Positions 8,375 through 16,581 are shown, counted from the stretch's first letter. The stretch is DNA of 64,000 nt from Kribbella jejuensis (GCF_006715085.1 NZ_VFMM01000003.1:310001-374000); one strand, 5' to 3'. Translations and numbers: made by a program. Notes: generated by a model not told the origin, from the sequence alone.

Positions 8375-9121
8375 TCACTCGGCCGGGAGAAGAGCTGCAG
8401 GAAGAACAGCAACACGTTCAGGATGCCGAGGAAGATCGATGCCGCCAGCAACGGGCTGGACGTCAGATCGCTCGAGCGACGGAGCCGTTGGAAGTCGAAC
8501 ACGATCAGCCCGCGAGTGCGGTGAGGTCGCGCCTAGGGGCGTAGCCAGCCGCCCGAACGCGCCGAGCCCGCCGGACTCGGCTGCGGCGGCCACCAGTTGG
8601 AGGTACGTCGCGATGGATTCGATCGGGAGGTGCCGTGCCGTCGGCGTCACGGAGGCGGCGGTTTCACGCATATCGACAGCCGTGAACACTCCTGCCACGG
8701 TCGCGCCCGCGTCGAGAAGCGCTCGCGTGAACATCTCCACCGCGGTGCCGTGTGCGACGACGTCGTCGACGAGGAGCACGCGGCGTCCCGCGACGGATGC
8801 GCCGCGGACGGTGGGTTCATGGTCTTCGTGCCCGGCGTACCCGGGTTCGCGGACGAACGCGAACGGCAGGCCGGCCGCCAGCGCGACCGCGGTCGCGAGC
8901 GGGATTCCGCTGGTCTCGCCGCCGACGACAACCTCGACGCCCAGCCGCTCGGCGAAGTCCGCACCCGGTACGGCGAGCTCGGGCAGCAACCGCGGATCGC
9001 CGTACACGTTCTCCACCGACAGCGGGTGCAGCGGGAGTCGAGCCTTCACGTCCCACTGCGAAATCCCCGGCTGCACCACCCCTGGCACCGCGGCCAGCCG
9101 GGAGACAAGAATGTCGGTCAT
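8375..9121 (-). CDS. Orotate phosphoribosyltransferase-like protein, 3' end broken
   Basis: A PRTase type I domain. VVVGGETSGIPLATAVAL and the PRPP-binding loop RVLLVDDVVAHGTA (DD-x4-G) are clear, and the surrounding sequence closely parallels the intact paralogue at 12836-13576. After about residue 190 (AAAAESGGLGAFGRLA, near 8550) similarity to the paralogue ends and roughly 60 unrelated residues follow to the stop at 8375. Those codons overlap, in another frame, a piece resembling a Bax-inhibitor-1 C-terminus (8383-8511), so the 3' end is a chimera created by deletion. The core may still fold. It is unlikely to be the housekeeping pyrE; PRPP-dependent chemistry on an orotate-like base is the family role. 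Confidence 0.65.
   Translation of the reverse strand: MTDILVSRLAAVPGVVQPGISQWDVKARLPLHPLSVENVYGDPRLLPELAVPGADFAERLGVEVVVGGETSGIPLATAVALAAGLPFAFVREPGYAGHEDHEPTVRGASVAGRRVLLVDDVVAHGTAVEMFTRALLDAGATVAGVFTAVDMRETAASVTPTARHLPIESIATYLQLVAAAAESGGLGAFGRLATPLGATSPHSRADRVRLPTAPSLERSDVQPVAGGIDLPRHPERVAVLPAALLPAE
8383..8511 (-). pseudogene. C-terminal remnant of a Bax-inhibitor-1/YccA-like membrane protein
   Basis: In a frame different from the overlapping PRTase tail, the minus strand encodes GLIVFDFQRLRRSSD followed by a hydrophobic helix SPLLAASIFLGILNVLLFFL and QLFSR. A G-L-x-x-[YF]-D-x-Q-x-[LI] segment followed by a final helix containing LY/IFLDxLNxFLFLL is characteristic of the end of BI-1/YccA proteins. 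No upstream membrane segments and no stop in the expected place remain, so this is a fragment. The identification rests on about 43 residues and is tentative. Confidence 0.4.
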
Positions 9122-9324
9122 GATCGTCGCCTCGATCTGTGTGTGGTGAATACCTTCGACGATGCCGCACAGCCGACCGGCTCGCGCCAGGGACAGTCAC
9201 TGGTCCGCGCTGCCTGGCGACGGGCCCTCAGATTCGTGCGGTCGCTCCATGGTGGCGGACGAGATCCGGTCGTAGTGTCGAGAACGGGCGGTTGACGCTG
9301 CCCGGGGCTGGGAGGGGTGGAGCG

Positions 9325-10299
9325 ATGGTTGACTCGGTTGCACCGCACGGGCTGCATCACGTGACTGCAATTGCCGAAGATCCGCAGCGCAACGTCGACT
9401 TCTACACGACGGTGCTGGGGCTGCGGCTGGTGAAACGGACCGTCAACTTCGACGCTCCGGAGACATATCACCTGTACTACGGAGATGCCTCGGGCCGGCC
9501 GTCGACTCTGTTGACGTTCTTTCCGTGGCCAGGAGCGCCGAACGGCAGGCAGGGGACCGGCCTCACGACCGCCACCGCGTTCAGCGTCCCACCGGAGTCT
9601 CTCGGCTGGTGGCAGCAGCGGCTGTCCGCGCTCGGTGTCGATGCGGACGCGCCGGTCGCGGGCTCCGACGAGGAGATCCTGCGGCTGCGTGACCCCGATG
9701 GCCTGGTGATCGAGTTGGTCGCGTCTGAAGGTGACAGCCGATCCGGTTGGGACGGAGTCGCCGCAATACCGTTCGACAGCGCGATCCGTGGACTGTTCTC
9801 GGTCACCATGACAGAGCAGCTGCTCGACCCGACCGCAGAAATGCTGGCCGGCATGTTGGGCATGCGGCACGGCGGGGACACTGCTGACGGGACCCGGTTC
9901 GTGATGTCGGGTGGAACGGAGGGAACGGCAGTGGATGTCCTGCCCAGCAACGCGCCTCGCGGACTTCAGGCGGCCGGAACGGTCCACCACATCGCCTTCC
10001 GGGCACCGGACGGCGAGACCCAGGCGAAGTGGCGCCTCGAGTTGATCGAGGCCGGAGTCGAGGTAACCGAGATCCTTGACCGGCAGTACTTCACCTCCAT
10101 CTATTTCCGCGAACCTGGCGGAGTCCTGCTGGAGATCGCGACCGACCAGCCAGGCTTCACTGTGGACGAACCGCTGCTGGAACTAGGCCAGCACCTGAAG
10201 CTCCCGCCGTGGCTCGAACCGAACCGCGAGCAGATCCAAGCCACGTTGCCGTCGCTGCGCGTGCCACCGGCTCCGCAGCCGGACGCGGCCGGCAGATGA
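9325..10299 (+). CDS. Ring-cleaving dioxygenase, MhqO-like (two VOC domains)
   Basis: A 324-residue protein made of two VOC domains. The first begins GLHHVTAIAEDPQRNVDFY and contains RTVNFDAPETYHLYYGD. The second begins about residue 155 and contains TVHHIAFRAPDGETQ and the metal-ligand region IYFREPGGVLLEIATD. This layout is that of MhqO/MhqA/LinE-type proteins, which cleave or detoxify hydroquinones and catechols. ATG 9325 follows GGGAGGGG. Its stop overlaps the start of the next gene (ATGA), the same pairing of dioxygenase and hydrolase seen for mhqE-mhqD in Bacillus. Substrate specificity is not readable from sequence. Confidence 0.85.
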   Translation: MVDSVAPHGLHHVTAIAEDPQRNVDFYTTVLGLRLVKRTVNFDAPETYHLYYGDASGRPSTLLTFFPWPGAPNGRQGTGLTTATAFSVPPESLGWWQQRLSALGVDADAPVAGSDEEILRLRDPDGLVIELVASEGDSRSGWDGVAAIPFDSAIRGLFSVTMTEQLLDPTAEMLAGMLGMRHGGDTADGTRFVMSGGTEGTAVDVLPSNAPRGLQAAGTVHHIAFRAPDGETQAKWRLELIEAGVEVTEILDRQYFTSIYFREPGGVLLEIATDQPGFTVDEPLLELGQHLKLPPWLEPNREQIQATLPSLRVPPAPQPDAAGR

Positions 10300-10919
10300 C
10301 GGAGGACCCGCTCCGGCGGCCGCACGTCTTTCACCCAGGCTCGTCGACACCGCCGCTGCTACTGCTGCACGGCACAGGCGGAGACGAGCACGACCTCCTT
10401 GTGCTGCGGCAGCACCTGGCACCCGATGCCCCCGTGCTGTCGCCACGGGGGACCGTGTCGGAGAACGGGATGGCGAGGTTCTTCCGAAGGCTCAGAGAAG
10501 GCGTGTTCGACGAGGATGACCTTCGGCTTCGCGCTGACGAGCTCGCCGCCTTCCTCACCGCCGCTGAGCAAAAGTACGACGTGGCAGCTGGCTCCTGGCT
10601 GGCTGTTGGTTTCTCCAACGGAGCCAACATGGCATCGGCTCTGCTGCTGCGCCATCCTGAGGCGCTCGCCGGCGCCGTACTGCTGGCCGCGATGGTGCCC
10701 TTCGCGGCGGACGAGCCCAGAGATCATGCTCTCGCCGGCAAGCGGGTCCTCATCGTCAACGGTGACAGCGACCCTATGGCCACACCCGAGCAGACCAGCA
10801 GGCTGGGCGAGCAGCTCCGCCGACGAGACGCCGACGTCGAACTGCTTCAGTTCTCTGGCGGCCATTCCATCGACGCGGGCCTGCTGCCGCGGATCAGGAA
10901 GTTCGTCGAGGGTGATTGA
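10296..10919 (+). CDS. Alpha/beta hydrolase, MhqD/carboxylesterase-like
   Basis: A 207-residue serine hydrolase. It shows the oxyanion loop LLLLHGTGGDEHDL, nucleophile elbow AVGFSNGANMA (GxSxG), acid NGDSDPMATPEQ and catalytic His FSGGHSIDAG. This is the small phospholipase/carboxylesterase family containing MhqD/YodD. The 4-bp ATGA overlap with the upstream dioxygenase indicates translational coupling, and the following GH15 gene begins at or within a few bases of its stop. Together with the dioxygenase it probably handles quinone or phenolic electrophiles. Cytoplasmic: no signal peptide. Confidence 0.85.
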   Translation: MTEDPLRRPHVFHPGSSTPPLLLLHGTGGDEHDLLVLRQHLAPDAPVLSPRGTVSENGMARFFRRLREGVFDEDDLRLRADELAAFLTAAEQKYDVAAGSWLAVGFSNGANMASALLLRHPEALAGAVLLAAMVPFAADEPRDHALAGKRVLIVNGDSDPMATPEQTSRLGEQLRRRDADVELLQFSGGHSIDAGLLPRIRKFVEGD

Positions 10920-10921
10920 CC

Positions 10922-12835
10922 TTGGCTGAGTCTGTCCGGTCGGGGTTACCTCGAAGCGCACATCCGCCGATAGCCGACTACGCCTTCCTGTCGGATTGCG
11001 AGTCCAACTGCCTGATTGCGCCCAGCGGCGCGATCGAGTGGATGTGCCTGCCGCGACACGACTCACCCAGCGTGTTCGGGGCGATTCTCGATCGCGCTGC
11101 GGGCAGTTTCCGGCTCGGTCCGTACGGCGTACAGGTGCCGGCCGCACGTCGATACCTGCCGGGCAGTCTGATGCTCGAAACGACCTGGAAGTCGCCGACG
11201 GGGTGGCTGGTCGTCCGTGACGCCCTGCTGATGGGACCGTGGCACGACGTCTCGCAGCGATCGCTGACGCACCGTCGGACGCCGACCGATTACGACGCGG
11301 AGCATTGCCTGCTGCGGACCGTCAAGTGTGTCAGCGGGTCCGTGGATCTCTCGATGATGTGCGAGCCGATGTTCGGCTATGGCCGTCGGGAAGCAACCTG
11401 GCGGTACGAAGGCCCTGGGTACGGCGTGGCCGTTGCGGACTGCCCCGACCTGGGTCGCAATGTCGCTCTGAAGTTGACGACTGATCTGCGTCTCGGTCTG
11501 GAAGGTCGCACGGCCCAGGCCCGGACCCGGATGTCGCAGGGCGATACGGCGTTCGTGTCGCTCTCGTGGTCGGCTTTGTCACCTCCACGGACCTGGCCCG
11601 AGGCCATCGAGCGGATGGCGCGGACAGCCGAGTACTGGCGGCAATGGATCAACGTCGGTGTGTTCCCGGATCATGCGTGGAGCCGCTATCTGGCGCGCAG
11701 CGCACTCACCTTGAAAGGACTCACGTTCGCTCCTACGGGTGCGCTGCTGGCGGCCCCGACGACGTCGTTGCCGGAGACGCCGCATGGTGAACGCAACTGG
11801 GACTACCGCTACTCCTGGGTGCGTGACTCCACATTCGCCCTCTGGGGGCTGTACACGATCGGACTCGATCGCGAGGCGAACGATTTCTTCTCCTTCCTCA
11901 TGGAGATGTGCGGCGGCGATCAGGACATCCAGATCATGTACGGCATCGACGGCGAACGCGAACTTCCCGAGCAGACTCTGGACCACCTGAGCGGCTACGA
12001 AGGCGCTCGGCCGGTCCGGGTCGGCAATGCCGCCTACCTCCAGAACCAGCACGACGTCTGGGGAGCGATCCTCGATTCGGTGTATCTGCATGCCAGGTCG
12101 CGCGACCAGGTGACCGAAAGTCTGTGGCCGTTCCTCAAGAGGCAGGCAGAGGCGGCCGCCAAGCATTGGCGCGAACCGGACCACGGGATCTGGGAATCAC
12201 GCGGTGAACTACAGCACTTCACCTCGTCGAAGCTGATGTGCTGGGTGGCGATGGACCGGGGTGCAAAGCTCGCCCTGTTGCACGACGAGCCTGGCTACGC
12301 TGACGATTGGCAGGCAGTCGCCGACGAGATCCGCGCAGACATCTGCACCAACGGTGTCGATGACCGAGGGGTCTTCGTGCAGCGGTACGGCTCCACCGCC
12401 CTCGACGCCTCGGTGTTGCTCCTGCCGTTGCTGAGATTCCTGCCGGCCGACGATCCGCGCGTTCGCGCCACCGTACGAGCAATTGCCGACGAGCTCACCG
12501 AGGACGGCATGGTGTTGCGCTACCGCGTCTCGGAGACTGACGACGGTCTGCACGGAGAGGAGGGGACCTTCACCATCTGCTCCTTCTGGCTGGTGTCCGC
12601 GCTCGTCGAGATCGGCGAACTGGACGAGGCTACGGCGCTCTGCGAGAGACTCCTGTCCTACGCGAGCCCGCTGGGCCTTTACGCCGAGGAGATCGACCCG
12701 CTGACCGGACGCCATCTGGGCAACTTTCCGCAGGCGTTCACCCATCTGGCCATGATCAACGCCATCATGCACGTCATCCGCTCCGAGGAAGGAGAGGACA
12801 CGAACACCTTCCTCCCCGCGAGCCACCGGCTCTGA
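10922..12835 (+). CDS. Glycoside hydrolase family 15 protein (glucoamylase/trehalase-like)
   Basis: About 637 residues. The N-terminal beta-domain begins IADYAFLSDCESNCLIAPSG (the GH15 start, IxDYAxxxxxxxxALV type), followed by the (alpha/alpha)6 barrel with ERNWDYRYSWVRDSTFAL, NAAYLQNQHDVWG and TFTICSFWLVSALVEIG. Actinobacterial relatives include trehalase-like and glucoamylase-like enzymes; which sugar is used here is not known. There is no signal peptide, so it is intracellular. TTG 10922 is preferred because GAGGG stands 9 bases upstream; TTG 10916 would overlap the hydrolase stop. The gene abuts, tail to tail with no spacer, the PRTase gene on the other strand. Confidence 0.88.
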   Translation: MAESVRSGLPRSAHPPIADYAFLSDCESNCLIAPSGAIEWMCLPRHDSPSVFGAILDRAAGSFRLGPYGVQVPAARRYLPGSLMLETTWKSPTGWLVVRDALLMGPWHDVSQRSLTHRRTPTDYDAEHCLLRTVKCVSGSVDLSMMCEPMFGYGRREATWRYEGPGYGVAVADCPDLGRNVALKLTTDLRLGLEGRTAQARTRMSQGDTAFVSLSWSALSPPRTWPEAIERMARTAEYWRQWINVGVFPDHAWSRYLARSALTLKGLTFAPTGALLAAPTTSLPETPHGERNWDYRYSWVRDSTFALWGLYTIGLDREANDFFSFLMEMCGGDQDIQIMYGIDGERELPEQTLDHLSGYEGARPVRVGNAAYLQNQHDVWGAILDSVYLHARSRDQVTESLWPFLKRQAEAAAKHWREPDHGIWESRGELQHFTSSKLMCWVAMDRGAKLALLHDEPGYADDWQAVADEIRADICTNGVDDRGVFVQRYGSTALDASVLLLPLLRFLPADDPRVRATVRAIADELTEDGMVLRYRVSETDDGLHGEEGTFTICSFWLVSALVEIGELDEATALCERLLSYASPLGLYAEEIDPLTGRHLGNFPQAFTHLAMINAIMHVIRSEEGEDTNTFLPASHRL

Positions 12836-13576
12836 TCAGGCGGCGTCGCTGAGCTGCGCCCAGCGGGGGTCGTCGTTCGACCAGTGGTTGACGAGGGCAT
12901 CGACGGCGAGCCGGTGAGTTCTCGGGTCGAGTACACCGTGATCGGCGGCAGCTTCGAGTACTTCGAGGTAGGTGGCGACGGACTCGATCGGGAGTGTTGT
13001 GGCGATCGGGGCCACCGAGGTCGAGACGTCGCGCATGTCGACGAGCGTGAAGACTCCGACGAGGTCTGCGCCTTCGCTCTGGAGTTCGTCGGCGAACGCC
13101 TCGAGGGCCTTGCCTGAGGACACGGCGTCGTCGACGAGGAGCACCCGCCGGCCGGCGACCGACGCCCCGCGTACGCGCGGTTCGTGGTCTTCGTGTCCGA
13201 CGTACCCGGGCTTTCGGACGAACGCGAACGGGAGGTCGCCGGACAGCGCGACGGCGGTCGCGAGTGGGATGCCGCCGGTCTCGGCGCCAACGACGACGTC
13301 GGCGCCCAGGCGACGGGCAAAGGATGCACCAGGTGCGGCGAGGTCCTTCAGCAGGCGCGGGTCGCCGTACGCGTTCTCGTTGGAGAGTGGGTGCAGTGGC
13401 AACCGGGTCTTCATGTCCCAGTGGCTGATGCCGGGCCGGACCAGGCCGGGCACGGTCGCGAGCCGGACTACGAGCTCCATCCGCGGATGGGCTACGGCGG
13501 TGAGTCGGGCAACGTCGGCGCGTTCGCCGATCTGTACCCGTTTGGCGTTCGCCAAGGTGAGCTGGTTTGTGTTCAT
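12836..13576 (-). CDS. Orotate phosphoribosyltransferase-like protein
   Basis: An intact 246-residue type I PRTase with VVVGAETGGIPLATAVAL and the PRPP loop RVLLVDDAVSSGKALEAF. Extra N-terminal sequence (about 30 residues) and a substrate-side stretch TRLPLHPLSNENAYGDP are shared with the broken paralogue at 8375-9121. It probably transfers a phosphoribosyl group from PRPP to an orotate-like base. Two copies in a non-pyr context suggest a specialised role. ATG 13576 begins a conserved helix; the open frame continues upstream but without coding character. The gene ends exactly where GH15 ends on the other strand. Confidence 0.8.
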   Translation of the reverse strand: MNTNQLTLANAKRVQIGERADVARLTAVAHPRMELVVRLATVPGLVRPGISHWDMKTRLPLHPLSNENAYGDPRLLKDLAAPGASFARRLGADVVVGAETGGIPLATAVALSGDLPFAFVRKPGYVGHEDHEPRVRGASVAGRRVLLVDDAVSSGKALEAFADELQSEGADLVGVFTLVDMRDVSTSVAPIATTLPIESVATYLEVLEAAADHGVLDPRTHRLAVDALVNHWSNDDPRWAQLSDAA

Positions 13577-13819
13577 ACCGTTGACGATCGCGCTGAATCC
13601 GAGCGGTCGCGTCCGGGGTGCTCCCTGGTGCGCACGCGTGGAGAGCCACGGGCCGTCAGGCCGGTTCGTGGGCGCCCAGTGAGTGGGCGTCGCCCCTGAT
13701 CCGAACACCGGGACACCGAGCACGCACCAGTCACTGGACCGTGACCTCTCCTGGGGTGACACATCAACCGCCCACGCACCGTGGTGGTAACGGAAACCCC
13801 TCCGAGGATTGGAAGACTG

Positions 13820-14635
13820 ATGAGCAAGTTGATGTTGAACGCGAAGAATCTGCTGGCTGCCGCGGCCGGTGCCGGGATCCTGCTGGCCGGTGCAACGACC
13901 GCGCAGGCCACGGAATCCGGGCGGGCCGCCGCCCAATCCGGGCAGGACAAGCCCACGATCGTGTTGCTGCACGGGGCGTACGAGGACGGCTCGAGCTGGT
14001 CCGGAGTGACCAATCGCCTCCAACACGACGGGTACAACGTCCTGGCTCCCGCGGTGCCACTGCGCGGGATCGCTTCGGACACGTCGTACCTGCGTGCCGT
14101 CCTCGCGACCGTCTCCGGGCCGAAGGTACTCGTCGGGCACTCGTACGGCGGCGCCCTGGTCAGCGAGCTCGCGGACACGTCGGGGGTGAAGTCGCTCGTC
14201 TACGTCGCGGCGTTCATCCCGCAGGCCGGCGAGACGTTGGGCGCACTCAACTCGCAGTTCCCCGGTAGCGAGCTCGGACCGGACACGACCAACGTGATCA
14301 GCTACCCCGGCGGCGTTGACCTCGCCCTCAAGCCGGAGACGGCCGGTCCGGTCCTCGCCGAGGACATCCCGGCCCGGGAGGGCGCAGTCATCCTCGCGGC
14401 GCAGCGGCCCGTGGCGGCGGCGGCCTTCAGCGAGCCGGTGGAGAAGACCGCTCCGGCAGCCCTTCCGAAGTACGCGGTGATCCCGACCGGTGACCACGCG
14501 ATCGCCCCGGCGGCCGAGCGCTTCATGGCCACCCGGGCCGGAGCCACCCAGATCGAGATCCCCGATGCCTCGCACCTGGTCGCGGTGTCCCAACCGACCG
14601 CAGTAACCCAGGTCATCGAACGAGCCGCCCGCTGA
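13820..14635 (+). CDS. Secreted alpha/beta hydrolase
   Basis: A 271-residue protein with an N-terminal signal peptide (KNLLAAAAGAGILLAGATTAQA) whose likely cleavage is after AQA. The mature domain starts PTIVLLHGAYEDGSSW, has nucleophile elbow VLVGHSYGGALVSE (GxSxG) and the catalytic His in IPDASHLVAVSQP. It resembles EstC/salicylate-esterase-like alpha/beta hydrolases often exported by actinobacteria. The start follows GGAAG. A strong stem-loop lies 15 bp after the stop, so it appears to be a single-gene unit. Substrate unknown. Confidence 0.85.
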   Translation: MSKLMLNAKNLLAAAAGAGILLAGATTAQATESGRAAAQSGQDKPTIVLLHGAYEDGSSWSGVTNRLQHDGYNVLAPAVPLRGIASDTSYLRAVLATVSGPKVLVGHSYGGALVSELADTSGVKSLVYVAAFIPQAGETLGALNSQFPGSELGPDTTNVISYPGGVDLALKPETAGPVLAEDIPAREGAVILAAQRPVAAAAFSEPVEKTAPAALPKYAVIPTGDHAIAPAAERFMATRAGATQIEIPDASHLVAVSQPTAVTQVIERAAR

Positions 14636-14649
14636 CCGCACCCATCCCC

Positions 14650-14679
14650 AGCCGGCCGGAGCACGCGCTCCGGCCGGCT
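14650..14679 (+). terminator. Strong stem-loop terminator after the secreted hydrolase gene
   Basis: A perfect 13-bp stem, AGCCGGCCGGAGC pairing with GCTCCGGCCGGCT, around the 4-base loop ACGC, 15 bp after the stop codon. There is no clear U-run, as is common in high-GC actinobacteria. Confidence 0.8.
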
Positions 14680-14955
14680 CATTGACGTTGTGCACGGCGG
14701 GTCTGCATTCGCGCGGATCCCCAGCCGTACTACGTCACCTCTTCAACAATGCAGGTGCGTTGGCGCTCCACTGCGCCAGCCGGCGTCGCAGGGCAGCTCG
14801 ACTCGCTGCCCGAAGGCGCCATACCGGTCCTAGGTAACCGTCCACTCGACGCACTCGCCATCGACCGCGTCAGTCGCTGCAACCGGCCCTGAAACAGAAC
14901 AACGTCGAGCAGAAGCCCGACGTTGGGGTCGACCTGTCGGCCGATTGTGGATGAG
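14680..14955. other. Intergenic stretch with no recognised gene
   Basis: About 275 bp between the terminator and tRNA-Leu. No open frame shows the usual codon preference, and I see no motif that I can name beyond ordinary GC-rich sequence. Confidence 0.5.
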
Positions 14956-15041
14956 TGTCCGAGGGGGGACTTGAACCCCCACGCCCCGCGAAGGGCACTA
15001 GCACCTCAAGCTAGCGCGTCTGCCTATTCCGCCACCCGGAC
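14956..15041 (-). tRNA. tRNA-Leu (anticodon GAG)
   Basis: An 86-nt class II tRNA on the minus strand. The acceptor GTCCGGG (15041-15035) pairs with CTCGGAC (14963-14957, one G-T) and discriminator A is at 14956. The anticodon arm CTAGC-TTGAGGT-GCTAG places GAG at 34-36. A long variable arm (TGCCCTTCGCGGGGC) and the T-arm GGGGGTTCAAGTCCCCC are present. CCA is not encoded. It decodes CUC and, by wobble, CUU. Confidence 0.95.
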
Positions 15042-15156
15042 GAGTGGTCTGACCGCTGGTGCGGTGCCGACCGGAGAACAGTAGCAAACTCCAGGGGTGG
15101 AATTCACATCGGGTGGATCGGGGTGTCTGATGGGGGTGAGCGAAGGGTGGGTGCAG

Positions 15157-15645
15157 ATGACGGAGATCGATCTCCCGGCGGTGGAGGCGGAGCGGGAGCG
15201 GCTCAGGACGGCGTACCTGAAAGCAGGCGCGCCGTCGTCCGCGCGTGGGCTTCATCACACAGCGTTACTGTGTGCGGACGTCGAGCGGACGGTGCGGTTC
15301 TACCAGGAGGTGCTCGGGTTTCCGTTGACCGAGATGGTCGGGAATCGGGACTACGAGGGGTCGACGCACTTCTTCTTCGACATCGGGAACGGGAACCTGC
15401 TCGCGTTCTTCGACTTCCCCGGCCTCGACCTCGGACCGTACGCCGAAGTGCTCGGCGGGCTGCACCACCTGGCGATCTCGGTGGAGCCGGCGCGCTGGGA
15501 GGAGCTGAAGGGACGGCTGACCGCGAACGGCGTCGAGTTCCTGGAGGAGAGCGGTACGTCGATCTACTTCCGCGACCCCGACGGCGCCCGGATCGAGCTG
15601 ATCGCTGATCCGCTCGGCGAGATGTACGGCCTCAAGGTCCTCTGA
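15157..15645 (+). CDS. VOC-family protein
   Basis: A 162-residue protein: an N-terminal charged helix, then RGLHHTALLCADVERTVRFY, a middle segment FFFDIGNGNLLAFFDFPG, GGLHHLAISVEPARW and the final strand IYFRDPDGARIELIAD. The His pairs and the terminal Glu fit the metal site of VOC dioxygenase/glyoxalase-type enzymes. ATG 15157 is the start nearest the domain; GTG/ATG codons 20-60 bp upstream are in frame and cannot be excluded. It converges on the endonuclease-V-like gene with a 3-bp gap. Substrate unknown. Confidence 0.8.
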   Translation: MTEIDLPAVEAERERLRTAYLKAGAPSSARGLHHTALLCADVERTVRFYQEVLGFPLTEMVGNRDYEGSTHFFFDIGNGNLLAFFDFPGLDLGPYAEVLGGLHHLAISVEPARWEELKGRLTANGVEFLEESGTSIYFRDPDGARIELIADPLGEMYGLKVL

Positions 15646-15648
15646 GGG

Positions 15649-16317
15649 TCAACGTCCCCTGAGCAGCCGCGCGGCCTGGCGGGCCAGCCGCAGCGGCTCG
15701 GGCGTACGTCGCCCGGCAAGACAGGTCGACACGACAGCAACCGACGTGGCGAGGTCCGTCCGCCACCCCGGATGTACGGCGAGCGGCCGCGTCCCCGTCC
15801 TCGTCCGCACCCACGTCCCGACGTGCCGACCGTCGACCAGCAACGGCGCAGTCGCTCCGGCAAGATCGTCCGGCCAATCACCCGATGCGACCAGCGGCCG
15901 GTGCGTGACCCCGACCGTCGGCAGATCCAGTACGGCGCCGAGCTGCACAGCCAACCCCGCTCCGCGCGGGTGATCCCGCCCGGTCCCGTCCAGCAGCAGT
16001 ACGTCGGGCCGTCCCGCGAGCCGTCGTACCGCGCCCTCCAACACCGGGCCAAGACGCAGCGCGAGCAACCCCGGCGTGTACGAAGCCAGTGCGGTGCCGC
16101 GAGATGACTGCTGCTCGACAACCCGGCGCCCGTCCGTCACGACGGCCGCGGCCCAGGCGGGATCTCCGGCGGCGCCCGGGCCGGACAATCCGCGCGGAAA
16201 GCACACCCAGACCCCACCGATCAGCGGCCGATCCGGCAACACCCACGGCGCGGGGGTGGCCGACGCCAGCTCGAGTTGCAACGAGATCAGCTCAGCCTTG
16301 GTCGTCGGCCAGTTCAT
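15649..16317 (-). CDS. Endonuclease V-like protein with altered active site
   Basis: A 222-residue protein with the endonuclease V layout: LIGGVWVCFPRG, AWAAAVVTDGRRV, YTPGLLALRLGPVLE, VLLLDGTGRDHPRGAGLAVQ, LGAVLDLPTVGVTHRPL (read in order). In characterised EndoV (Nfi) three acids bind the metal: Asp in GVDxxF, Glu in PGxLxxREGP, Asp in VDGxGxxHPR. Here the first position is Trp (GGVWVCF) and the second is Leu (LRLGP); only the third Asp is kept. Deaminated-base cleavage is therefore doubtful, and nucleic-acid binding without cutting is possible. It lies 36 bp downstream of a 75-residue ORF on the same strand. The fold assignment is good; the function is open. Confidence 0.75.
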   Translation of the reverse strand: MNWPTTKAELISLQLELASATPAPWVLPDRPLIGGVWVCFPRGLSGPGAAGDPAWAAAVVTDGRRVVEQQSSRGTALASYTPGLLALRLGPVLEGAVRRLAGRPDVLLLDGTGRDHPRGAGLAVQLGAVLDLPTVGVTHRPLVASGDWPDDLAGATAPLLVDGRHVGTWVRTRTGTRPLAVHPGWRTDLATSVAVVSTCLAGRRTPEPLRLARQAARLLRGR

Positions 16318-16353
16318 CCGCGAACCACGCCAGGTTCAGCACACCCGCGACGG

Positions 16354-16581
16354 TCATCGTGGTCCGGATCCGTTCGAGGGGTGCTCCACCAGAGCGACCA
16401 CCCGAGCGGTGAGGAAGCGCGCGGTCCGAACGGGTACGCCGGTGCGGGTCACCTCGACGACCTCGGTGAGGTTTCGGCTGGAGGTGATCTCGACCCGCCG
16501 GCCGGCCTTGGTGGCCGTGATGTCGTACGTCGCGACGCCGTTGCCGGTGTCGACGACGATCTCGACGCGGTCGCCCTTCAT
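16354..16581 (-). CDS. Hypothetical small protein, 75 aa
   Basis: Predicted from ATG 16581. The sequence starts MKGDRVEIVVDTGNGVATYD and alternates hydrophobic and charged residues as in a small beta-barrel; the C-terminus has RTARFLTARVVALVEHP. Codon third positions are G/C-rich as in neighbouring genes. It is 36 bp upstream of the endonuclease-V-like gene in the same direction, so they may be co-transcribed. No family recognised; it could be a nucleic-acid-binding accessory, but nothing in the sequence proves that. Confidence 0.5.
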   Translation of the reverse strand: MKGDRVEIVVDTGNGVATYDITATKAGRRVEITSSRNLTEVVEVTRTGVPVRTARFLTARVVALVEHPSNGSGPR

